Both the position numbers and the translations under genes were made by a program. Below the pieces are notes generated by a model. That model was not told where the DNA came from. It did no database searches and saw only the letters and a program-made list of their open reading frames with translations. A DNA stretch of 5,418 bases from Deltaproteobacteria bacterium (GTDB lineage Bacteria; Myxococcota; XYA12-FULL-58-9; JAUUZB01). The first letter of the stretch is position 1. Every line of letters starts with the position of its first letter. This document shows positions 1 to 5,418 of the stretch, one piece after another. The stretch spans positions 1-5,418 of the forward strand of contig JAUUZB010000370.1 in NCBI GenBank assembly GCA_030590185.1, given 5' to 3'.

Positions 1-2270
1 GTGCCGACGTTCTCCACGCCGGAGCTCTGGTTCAAGGTCACCGTGAGGACGGCGCCGCTGACGGTCACGGTGAGCTCGTAGGTGCTCGCGTCGCTGGTCC
101 CGCCCGGCGCTTCAACCTCGAGGTAATACGTCCCGGCGCTCAAGCCGGCGGCGGAGACCGACTCGGTCAACGTACCGGCGCCCGCGGCGGAGCTATCGAG
201 GCTGGTCAGACCGCTGTCGAGCAGCTCGAGGTCGAGATTGCCACCGACCATGGTCAGGTCGATGGTCAGGTCACCGCCCACGGCGAGGTCAATGACATAC
301 CAGTCGCCGCCGGGGGAGGCGGTGTAGGCGAAGAGATCCGCGTAGGCCGTGGGGCTGGCGTTCAACGCCCCCGCCTCGCTCGAATCCCGGTTGGGATGGA
401 AACGGTCCTCGACCACCACCTGCACCGTGGAGGTCGACGACAGACCGCCGCCATCAATGACCGTGAGCTCGATGTCATGGACGCCGAGGGGCAAGACCAC
501 CTGCACCCCGTCGGCCACGCCGCTCGCGCCGAGCACGGTGCCGCCAGGGGGCGAGCGCCACTCATAGGTCACGATGCCGACGTCGTCGCCCGAGGCGGTC
601 CCGTCGAGGGTGACCATCTCGTTACCGGAGCCGTCGCCGTCGCTGTGGAAGTCGGTGGTGGCGCTGGCATCGGCGACCGGCGGCTGGTTGACCGTGGACT
701 GCCAGTGCTCGACCACGAGGACGTGCGAGTTGATGACATTCTCCTTGGCGCCGATCCCCATGCCGTTGGTGCAGGTTGGGTTGTGCACGAAGAAGCTCCA
801 CTCGCCGTTGTCGTCGTGATTGTTGATCACGGTCGGGTCGAGGTCGACGACGACCCAACCGGGGCACTCGCTCGCCGGGCCGGGGGTGCCGGCGGGATCG
901 ACGTAGGCGTGCCGGCTCAAGCAGTTCTCGTGTTGAAACGACCCGATGAACTGATCGCCGCTGGCCCCACCGATGTTCGCGGGGTCACCGTCGCTGACCG
1001 GTTGATTCTCAAAGGTGATCGTCGCCTCCCAGTCGATGGAGGTGCTGAAGGTGGTGTTCCAGTCATCCTCGGCATCGGTGAGAAAGTAGAAGTCGTGGTA
1101 GAGGGTGTCGTCCACCCTGAACTCACCCTTGGCGAGGCGCAGGCGCGCGAACTCGACGTTTCCAGTGACCACCGAGCCGACCGGGAAACGGAAGTAGCCC
1201 TTGGAGTGGCTGGCGTCGCAGGCGGGGGATCCCCAGATGAACACCCACGGGCCAAAGTTCCCATCGATGGTGCCCATGTTCTGGCTGTAGTTGCCGGCGC
1301 TGCTGTTCACCTCCGAGTCGTGGGTGCAGTCAACCCGGTGGGTGTTGACGTAGACCACCACCTGGTCGGTGGTCGGAGCGTTGACGCCGTCGTCGGCGCT
1401 GACCTCGAAGGTGTAGATCCCCGCGGCGGTGAAATCCACGCCAGTCGACGCCGAGGTCGCGCTGTTGATGACCGCGGTCCGACCCGCCGGCTCACTCGAC
1501 ACCTGGGTCCACTGCACGGTGGGCGTGCCGTTATCATCCTCGACCACCGCGTTGAGGGTGGTGGAAGCCTCCGCCGGGGTGACCGATGGCATCAACCATT
1601 GATCCACCCCCGCCCAGGCGGCCGGGAAGGCGTCGACCGGGACATCAAAGTCGACCGTCACGTTGTTGAAGGGCGCCGAGCTGCCGAGCAGCACGCTGTT
1701 CTGAGCGGTGTCACCCTTGGTGAAAGTGAAGCTGGTGTAGACCGACTCCCAGGTGTTGGCGCTGGAGCGGTACTCGTCGGCGAGCTCGCAGATGCTCGTC
1801 TCGAACCAGATCTCGTAGTCGCCGTCCGGCAGCCACGAGATATCCTGGGCCGAGGTGGAGAAGTTGTGGAAGGCCTGGGCGGCGATCGTGGCGTTCGGAG
1901 TGGCGGTGATGTCGCTGGTGGGCGTTGACTCGGTGATGCCGTCGAGAGCCATATCCGACGCGGCGGCCCATAGCTCTAGGTTGTAGACGTAGGTGCGACC
2001 CCATCGATACAGGGTGGTGATGTAGTTGCCGCTGGCATCCTCGAGCCACACCACCGTGACGTGCACGTAGTTCTCACGCCCCGAGGGCTGCCCGTCGTCG
2101 TTGATGCCACCCCGACCGAAGCAGGTCATGCCGTTTTGGCTGTACTCCGCGAGGTCAAAGGTGACCTCCAGAGTTTCGGCCTGACCAAAGGCCGGCGCGC
2201 CCGTCGCCAACGCCATCACGAACGCCAACGCACCGGGGAGGATGACCTGGGGACGCCGGGGGTGTAGCAT
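1..2270 (-). CDS. Secreted multidomain protein: DUF2271, PKD, DNRLRE/CBM96-like, PKD and PPC domains (3' end outside window)
   Basis: This is an open frame of 756 complete codons running off the left edge, so the C-terminus is missing. The ATG at 2270 has an AGGAG six bases upstream. Residues 1-29 form a Sec signal peptide: Arg5-Arg6, a hydrophobic core, and a likely signal peptidase I cut after A27-F28-G29. Residues 32-185 resemble DUF2271, a predicted periplasmic family (VVWLEDASGNYITTLYRWG near 73-91, then LPDGDYEIWFET at 147-158). Residues 221-309 resemble the PKD-like Ig fold (AGVDQ start, VQWTQVSSEPAG, GIYTFEVSADDG). Residues 314-520 resemble a DNRLRE/CBM96 module (GYFRFPVGS, FARLRLAKG, DDWN followed by ATITFENQP). 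Residues 528-622 are a second PKD domain (NQPPVADA, LDGTASGDD, YEWRSP). Residues 637-736 match a PPC domain (DWYVIDL, LDLELLDS, AGTYYLEVE). No catalytic domain is visible, so an adhesive, carbohydrate-binding or structural surface role is inferred. Domain names come from motif recognition, not a profile search. Confidence 0.9.
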   Translation of the reverse strand, partial: MLHPRRPQVILPGALAFVMALATGAPAFGQAETLEVTFDLAEYSQNGMTCFGRGGINDDGQPSGRENYVHVTVVWLEDASGNYITTLYRWGRTYVYNLELWAAASDMALDGITESTPTSDITATPNATIAAQAFHNFSTSAQDISWLPDGDYEIWFETSICELADEYRSSANTWESVYTSFTFTKGDTAQNSVLLGSSAPFNNVTVDFDVPVDAFPAAWAGVDQWLMPSVTPAEASTTLNAVVEDDNGTPTVQWTQVSSEPAGRTAVINSATSASTGVDFTAAGIYTFEVSADDGVNAPTTDQVVVYVNTHRVDCTHDSEVNSSAGNYSQNMGTIDGNFGPWVFIWGSPACDASHSKGYFRFPVGSVVTGNVEFARLRLAKGEFRVDDTLYHDFYFLTDAEDDWNTTFSTSIDWEATITFENQPVSDGDPANIGGASGDQFIGSFQHENCLSRHAYVDPAGTPGPASECPGWVVVDLDPTVINNHDDNGEWSFFVHNPTCTNGMGIGAKENVINSHVLVVEHWQSTVNQPPVADASATTDFHSDGDGSGNEMVTLDGTASGDDVGIVTYEWRSPPGGTVLGASGVADGVQVVLPLGVHDIELTVIDGGGLSSTSTVQVVVEDRFHPNRDSSEAGALNASPTAYADLFAYTASPGGDWYVIDLAVGGDLTIDLTMVGGNLDLELLDSGLTSLDSSAAGAGTLTESVSAAGLSAGTYYLEVEAPGGTSDASTYELTVTVSGAVLTVTLNQSSGVENVG

Positions 2271-2276
2271 GGCTCT

Positions 2277-2281
2277 CTCCT
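2277..2281 (-). promoter_or_regulatory. Ribosome binding site of the secreted DUF2271/PKD/PPC protein
   Basis: On the minus strand this reads AGGAG, six bases before the ATG at 2270. It supports that start, and the signal peptide begins directly after it. Confidence 0.75.
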
Positions 2282-2306
2282 GAGTAGACGGGTTTAACTC
2301 CGAGTA

Positions 2307-2336
2307 ATTTTATGGGATTTAACGGCCCGTCACCAA
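2307..2336 (-). promoter_or_regulatory. Possible sigma70-type promoter for the minus-strand secreted protein gene
   Basis: Read on the minus strand, 2312-2307 is TAAAAT (5 of 6 matches to TATAAT). TTGGTG at 2336-2331 could be a weak -35 box (3 of 6 matches) with an 18-base spacer. The -10 lies in the only AT-rich patch of the divergent region, about 36 bases before the start codon. The -35 is poor, so another sigma factor or an activator could be involved. Confidence 0.3.
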
Positions 2337-2355
2337 TGATTCTCTGCTCAGCGTT

Positions 2356-2361
2356 GAGGAG
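2356..2361 (+). promoter_or_regulatory. Ribosome binding site of the GTK-repeat lipoprotein
   Basis: GAGGAG lies nine bases before the ATG at 2371. It fixes the lipoprotein start; the ATG at 2336 is in another frame. Confidence 0.75.
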
Positions 2362-2370
2362 CACCTGGCC

Positions 2371-4680
2371 ATGAGATCCTTCGAGTCGTCGCGACGAGCA
2401 CGCCGCCACCCGCTGCGCCCCCTGTGCGACGCGTGCCTCTCGATCCTCGTCGCTGCGTCGACCGCCCTCGGCGTGGGCGGCTGCCTCGATGACATCATCG
2501 TCCAACCAAAGGCACCCACCCTGCAGCCGGTGGAATCACCGACCACCATCTCCCGCCAGACCCTGCGCGGCACCAAGCCGGAGGGCGCGGCGGTACTCAA
2601 CCAAGGTGAGGAAATCGTAGCGGCGGACGAGAGCACGAGCTGGGAGTACGACCTGGCCCTGGTGTTGGGGGACAACGCCATTGAGCTGCACAGCGAGGGG
2701 CCGACGGGGCTGATCAGCAAGAAGGCCGTCACCGCTTCGATCTTCTACGACCGCCCCTGCCCCGAGAGCCCTACCCTAACCCTGCCCACCGCGGTGACCA
2801 CCGAGACAACCCACCTCATCGGCGGCACCAAGCCGATCGCCGCCGGCCTGTTCCTCAACGACGAGCGCATCTGGCCCACCGATGACGAGACCGAGTGGGA
2901 GTACACCCTGGTCATCCCGGCCGCGGATGCCATCTACGACTTCACCCTGCTCGCCGAGGATGAGGAGGGTCGCACCAGCGATCCGATCACCTTTGCGATT
3001 CGGTACGACACCACCGGGCCACGGTTCGTGAGCCGCTATCCGCCTGCCCCCGGGGTAGGCGACCCGCCGACCATCGACATCCCGACCAACGCGGTCATCG
3101 AGATCGCCTTTGACGAGCCGATCTTCGGCGTAGCGATTGGCCGGATCGTGGTCGCGACCGGTGGCGTGGACATATCCGGCCTCATCGAAGACAGCCCCTT
3201 TGCCAACGCCCTGCGCTGGAGACCGCTGACGCCGCCGTTGGACGTGGACACCACCTACACGGTCACGGTCGATCCATTCCTCATCCCGGATGGGGTCGGC
3301 AATCTCGGCCTCAACAGCCCCGACTACAGCTGGACCTTCACCACCGGGGCGCTCGCGGATCTACCGGACCCGACCCAGCTGACGGCCAACGCACCGAGCT
3401 CGGTGGTAGGCGAAGAGGTCTTCATCGACGGCACCAAGCAGGCCGGGACCTCGGTCTGGGTTACCGACGAAGGAGAAGTGGAATACGAAATCGTCGCCCT
3501 CAACGACGACGCCACCTGGTCCTCCACCCTCCCCCTGCGCGAGGGCGCCAACCAGCTCACCTTTGCCACCCGCAACGCGACCGGCGGCCGGTTCGCCCTG
3601 CCCCCGATCCAAATCCAAGCGACGCGCCCTGCGCCGCGGCCGCCCATCGTAGATCCCGGGGTCGCGACCCTGGTCGACGAGGCCCGGGTAACGCTGTTCG
3701 GCACCAAGCCGGCTGGCGGTTCGTTGTTGCTCGATGGCTCTCCCTTCGTCTGCGCCACCGAGGAGACCGAGTGGTCTGCACAGGCCACCCTGGTGCCGGG
3801 ACAGAACGAGCTTCGACTCCAATCCCGTGACGCCACCGGTGACAGCGAGGTGGTGCGCGTTCTGGTCAACTTCCAACAGTCGTACGCAGGCCTGGTGCCG
3901 ACCGATTACCGGCTGCAGATCTTCTTCAGCCTCGTGGACCTCGGGCGCCTGCCGGGTATCTCCCGGGAATTCGATTCCGCCGGGCCGAACAACTACTCCG
4001 TGGAGGCGTGGCTCGAGGGGCCGATCGAAGAGGGTGAGGTCTGCGAAATGATCGGCTTCGAACGCCAGAACATCGAGTACGTCGCGACCATCCAGAGCTA
4101 CATCGGCTCCAAGGAACAGAAGCAGGTGCCCTATATCCTCGAGGATTATCGCGGCACCGACTTCCTCGCCTCGATGATCAGCGGAGGCGTCTTCTCCTTC
4201 CTCGGCCTCGACGCATCGACCGACCGGCGCGAGTCGGACGGCACCGGGATCCACAGCCTGGTCGCGGGCGCCAGCGAGTCTCAGCTCCGTGACAACTACG
4301 ATTGCCTCGGAACCCCGGGGCTATCCGGCTGCACCTCGGCGACGATTTACGCTGGCCCCCATGAGTTAGGCCCCTGGACCCCGCGGGCCCGTGGGGGGGG
4401 CGGTCTGCTCGAACAGGGGGACTATCTGCTTTTCGTGCAGTTCAACCTCGATCGCTCGCCGCTTTGGCTGCTCGCCAACGACTTCGAGACCTGCTGGGGC
4501 AATCCGGAGGATGAGAAGCGAGGCATGCACCGGGTGGTGCGGCGCGTCTCCCTGGGCAGCACCGCCTACACGATCTACGTGCCCCAAGAGGAGGAGCTCT
4601 CCGGCCCAGACCCAGAGGGCGCGGGCGAGCTCCACTTCATCGACGAGGCCGGGATGACGATCCGCTGGGGGGCGTTGTGA
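2371..4680 (+). CDS. Lipoprotein with four Ig-like GTK repeats and a Big_5-type Ig domain
   Basis: This is a complete 769-residue protein ending in TGA, with GAGGAG nine bases before its ATG. The N-terminus is Arg-rich and followed by a hydrophobic stretch and the lipobox VGGC, which makes Cys38 the likely lipidated residue. Leu at +2 and the absence of Asp there favour the outer membrane in a Gram-negative host. Four related Ig-like repeats lie at about residues 47-127, 130-213, 331-418 and 421-500, each with a GTKP or GTKQ motif (67, 152, 354, 444) and a conserved Trp (91, 176, 383, 468). They resemble the bacterial Ig-like or glucodextranase B-type modules of surface proteins. Residues 214-326 look like a Big_5/SbsA Ig-like domain (VIEIAFDEP, TTYTVTVD, YSWTFTTG). 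Residues 501-769 match nothing I recognise and hold Cys558, 645, 654 and 708. No enzyme motif is seen; a structural, adhesive or binding role outside the cell is inferred. The gene is divergent from the secreted PKD/PPC protein. Confidence 0.93.
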   Translation: MRSFESSRRARRHPLRPLCDACLSILVAASTALGVGGCLDDIIVQPKAPTLQPVESPTTISRQTLRGTKPEGAAVLNQGEEIVAADESTSWEYDLALVLGDNAIELHSEGPTGLISKKAVTASIFYDRPCPESPTLTLPTAVTTETTHLIGGTKPIAAGLFLNDERIWPTDDETEWEYTLVIPAADAIYDFTLLAEDEEGRTSDPITFAIRYDTTGPRFVSRYPPAPGVGDPPTIDIPTNAVIEIAFDEPIFGVAIGRIVVATGGVDISGLIEDSPFANALRWRPLTPPLDVDTTYTVTVDPFLIPDGVGNLGLNSPDYSWTFTTGALADLPDPTQLTANAPSSVVGEEVFIDGTKQAGTSVWVTDEGEVEYEIVALNDDATWSSTLPLREGANQLTFATRNATGGRFALPPIQIQATRPAPRPPIVDPGVATLVDEARVTLFGTKPAGGSLLLDGSPFVCATEETEWSAQATLVPGQNELRLQSRDATGDSEVVRVLVNFQQSYAGLVPTDYRLQIFFSLVDLGRLPGISREFDSAGPNNYSVEAWLEGPIEEGEVCEMIGFERQNIEYVATIQSYIGSKEQKQVPYILEDYRGTDFLASMISGGVFSFLGLDASTDRRESDGTGIHSLVAGASESQLRDNYDCLGTPGLSGCTSATIYAGPHELGPWTPRARGGGGLLEQGDYLLFVQFNLDRSPLWLLANDFETCWGNPEDEKRGMHRVVRRVSLGSTAYTIYVPQEEELSGPDPEGAGELHFIDEAGMTIRWGAL
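2509..3870 (+). repeat. Four coding Ig-like repeats with GTK[PQ] motif, interrupted by a Big_5-type domain
   Basis: Three copies (1, 3 and 4) share W-x10-N-x10-G: W91-N102-G113, W383-N394-G405 and W468-N479-G490. Copies 1, 2 and 4 have exactly 24 residues from the motif Gly to the Trp; copy 3 has 29. Copy 2 has lost the Asn. At DNA level ggcaccaag recurs at 2569, 2824, 3430 and 3700, and gagaccgagtgg is identical at 2887-2898 and 3763-3774. Approximate unit limits are 2509-2751, 2758-3009, 3361-3624 and 3631-3870. The stretch 3010-3348 between copies 2 and 3 is the unrelated Big_5-type domain. The protein probably grew by tandem duplication followed by insertion of, or growth around, that domain. 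Confidence 0.8.
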
Positions 4681-4717
4681 GTCTCGGCAGCGAATAGGCC
4701 AACCGCTCGAGGCCCGG

Positions 4718-4770
4718 ATGGGGTCTCCCGGAAATGCTGGATTTCGTTTCTCCGACTTCCCGGGTCCCAT
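4718..4770 (+). terminator. Imperfect hairpin downstream of the lipoprotein gene, possible weak terminator
   Basis: ATGGGG at 4718-4723 can pair with TCCCAT at 4765-4770 (one G-T wobble). CCC at 4727-4729 pairs with GGG at 4762-4764, and GGAA at 4730-4733 pairs with TTCC at 4757-4760. This leaves three bases bulged on the left arm, one on the right and a 23-base loop. A smaller competing stem, GAAAT/ATTTC at 4731-4735 and 4741-4745, is followed by GTTTCTCC. Neither has a proper U tract, so terminator function is uncertain. The larger hairpin ends on the first base of the TATAAT box of the next gene. Confidence 0.25.
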
Positions 4771-4775
4771 ATAAT
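4747..4775 (+). promoter_or_regulatory. Promoter of the acidic protein gene, perfect TATAAT -10 box
   Basis: TATAAT lies at 4770-4775, 27 bases before the ATG at 4803, which implies a short leader of about 20 bases. The best-placed -35 with a 17-base spacer, TTTCTC at 4747-4752, matches TTGACA at only two positions, and there is no extended TG element. The perfect -10 in such GC-rich DNA is unlikely to be chance, but the weak -35 leaves strength and regulation open. It suggests transcription separate from the lipoprotein gene. Confidence 0.5.
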
Positions 4776-4793
4776 GGGTCATCACGCCAAGCT

Positions 4794-4800
4794 GGGGGTG
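4794..4800 (+). promoter_or_regulatory. Probable ribosome binding site of the acidic protein
   Basis: The purine-rich GGGGGTG ends two bases before the ATG at 4803 and five before the ATG at 4806. The spacing fits the second ATG slightly better, so the protein may begin at residue 2 of the frame described. Confidence 0.45.
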
Positions 4801-4802
4801 CG

Positions 4803-5418
4803 ATGATGGCGATCGAGCAGGATTACCCCGTTGAGACCCGCGCGGTTTTGCTTTTTGGTCACGTGATCTCCGAGGCCTCCCTCGAAGCAGTGGAGAGCCT
4901 ATGGGAGCTGGCCGGGAGGGTCGGCTCGCCCGTGCAGCTGATTGCGGCGGCGGACGTGGAGAGCGCGGAGGAGGACGATTGGGAGATCACCGCGTTGGTG
5001 CTCGGCGCGGTCATCCGCGAGGTGACCGGCAACGGTGACCACGAGGAGGGCATCCCCTTCGGTGCCTTGATGGATCGCATCGGGGAGGCGGAGACGATCG
5101 TCGCGGGCCTGGCCGATGATCTCGAGGCGCTCCGGGGGGACTATCCCGAGATCGAGGTCGAAGCTCCCTCGCTGCAAATGGTCTGCACCGGTCCGCTCGC
5201 GTCGGCGATACTCGCCAAGGGGGAGTGGCTGGGGATCGACCGTGACGAGGAAGACGAGGACGAGAACGGTCTGCGGGTCGAGGCGCAGAGCTCCGAGGGT
5301 CGTGACGTGGGCTTCTATCGGGGTAGCTTGGGCTCGACCCAGGATCCTTATCCGGGCGGGGTCCACGGCATCCTCATCGTGGCCGAGAGCTGGGACGCCA
5401 ACGCCCTAGTCGAGGTGA
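4803..5418 (+). CDS. Acidic hypothetical protein, cytoplasmic type (3' end outside window)
   Basis: An open frame of 205 complete codons begins at tandem ATGs (4803 and 4806) and runs off the right edge without a stop. I do not recognise the family. There is no signal peptide, lipobox or transmembrane segment, so a cytoplasmic location is likely. By count, 44 of 205 residues are Asp or Glu against 9 Arg and a single Lys (139); acidic clusters lie at 51-61 and 145-154 (DRDEEDEDEN at 146-155). The start (TRAVLLFGHVISEASLEAVESL, in part at 12-31) looks like a beta-strand followed by a helix. Later there are helical stretches at about 86-110 and a glycine-rich segment near 170-189 (DPYPGGVHGI at 181-190) before a hydrophobic strand. 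One Cys (128) is present. The perfect -10 box upstream suggests its own transcript. No function is proposed. Confidence 0.8.
   Translation, partial: MMAIEQDYPVETRAVLLFGHVISEASLEAVESLWELAGRVGSPVQLIAAADVESAEEDDWEITALVLGAVIREVTGNGDHEEGIPFGALMDRIGEAETIVAGLADDLEALRGDYPEIEVEAPSLQMVCTGPLASAILAKGEWLGIDRDEEDEDENGLRVEAQSSEGRDVGFYRGSLGSTQDPYPGGVHGILIVAESWDANALVEV

Larger units (their letters stand above)
2271..2370. other. Divergent intergenic region with AT-rich core and spaced direct repeat
   Basis: These 100 bases separate two divergently transcribed exported-protein genes, so both promoters must lie here or extend into the coding ends. The core around 2293-2323 is clearly AT-rich against very GC-rich surroundings. 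It contains GGGTTTAAC at 2290-2298 and GGGATTTAAC at 2314-2323. The shared TTTAAC halves lie 25 bases apart in the same orientation, which could be a pair of protein-binding sites. I find no convincing -10/-35 pair for the plus-strand gene. Confidence 0.5.

Noticed and set aside
396..1928. A 510-codon plus-strand open frame.
   Set aside because: It is antisense to the secreted protein. Its product is a low-complexity Val/Gly/Asp/Arg/His-rich string without domains, and the opposite strand gives a signal peptide and several recognisable modules. Long antisense frames are expected where third codon positions are mostly G or C.
2309..2340. A plus-strand -10 such as AATGAT at 2335-2340 for the lipoprotein gene.
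   Set aside because: It has only four matches, with a three-match -35 at ordinary spacing, which is not better than chance.
3361..4254. A 297-codon minus-strand open frame inside the lipoprotein gene.
   Set aside because: It is antisense to the Ig repeats and C-terminal region, shows no domain or convincing start, and has the composition of a reverse-strand shadow.
4697..4714. GGCC...GGCC around CTCGAG as a terminator stem.
   Set aside because: It is only a four-base self-complementary repeat with no extended stem or T tract.
4366..4785. A 139-codon minus-strand open frame spanning the lipoprotein end and the intergenic region.
   Set aside because: It mostly lies antisense to the lipoprotein 3' end, starts inside the intergenic hairpin/promoter area and has no recognisable features.
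4899..5366. A 155-codon minus-strand open frame and a 97-codon plus-strand open frame at the right edge.
   Set aside because: Both overlap the frame starting at 4803, which has the promoter, the ribosome binding site and a coherent acidic protein composition.
5416..5418. TGA at the very end of the window as a stop for the last gene.
   Set aside because: It is in a different frame from the ATG at 4803; in the coding frame the last codons read GTC GAG GTG with one base left over, so the gene stays open.

Overview
The window is high-GC bacterial DNA. It holds three protein-coding genes and almost no non-coding sequence. Two genes are cut by the window edges: a large secreted protein on the minus strand (left) and an acidic cytoplasmic-type protein on the plus strand (right). 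Between them lies a complete plus-strand lipoprotein gene. The exported proteins combine a lipobox with several Ig-like/PKD modules, a DNRLRE (CBM96-like) module and a PPC module, and all three products are acidic and very poor in lysine. This style suits a large-genome environmental Gram-negative of the Myxococcota/Bradymonadota (former Deltaproteobacteria) kind. That placement is inference from style only; no phylogenetic marker is present.

Layout: (1) 1-2270, minus strand: signal peptide, DUF2271-like domain, PKD-like domain, DNRLRE-like domain, second PKD domain, PPC domain, then the window edge. (2) 2271-2370: a 100-bp divergent intergenic region with an AT-rich core, a ribosome binding site for each gene, a possible minus-strand promoter and a spaced direct repeat. 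(3) 2371-4680, plus strand: a 769-residue lipoprotein with four copies of an Ig-like 'GTK[PQ]' repeat, a Big_5-type Ig domain inserted between copies 2 and 3, and a roughly 270-residue C-terminal region I cannot assign. (4) 4681-4802: an intergenic stretch with an imperfect hairpin and a perfect TATAAT box. (5) 4803-window end, plus strand: an acidic protein of unknown family without a signal peptide, open at its C-terminus.

The two exported proteins are transcribed divergently from a short shared region and are both built from extracellular beta-sandwich modules. A related role at the cell surface or outer membrane is plausible, but nothing in the sequence proves they interact. The third gene appears to have its own promoter and need not belong with them. 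I see no RNA genes, CRISPR array, insertion sequence, attachment site or origin. No convincing new multi-gene system is visible; the most unusual items are the two modular surface proteins and the unassigned domains.
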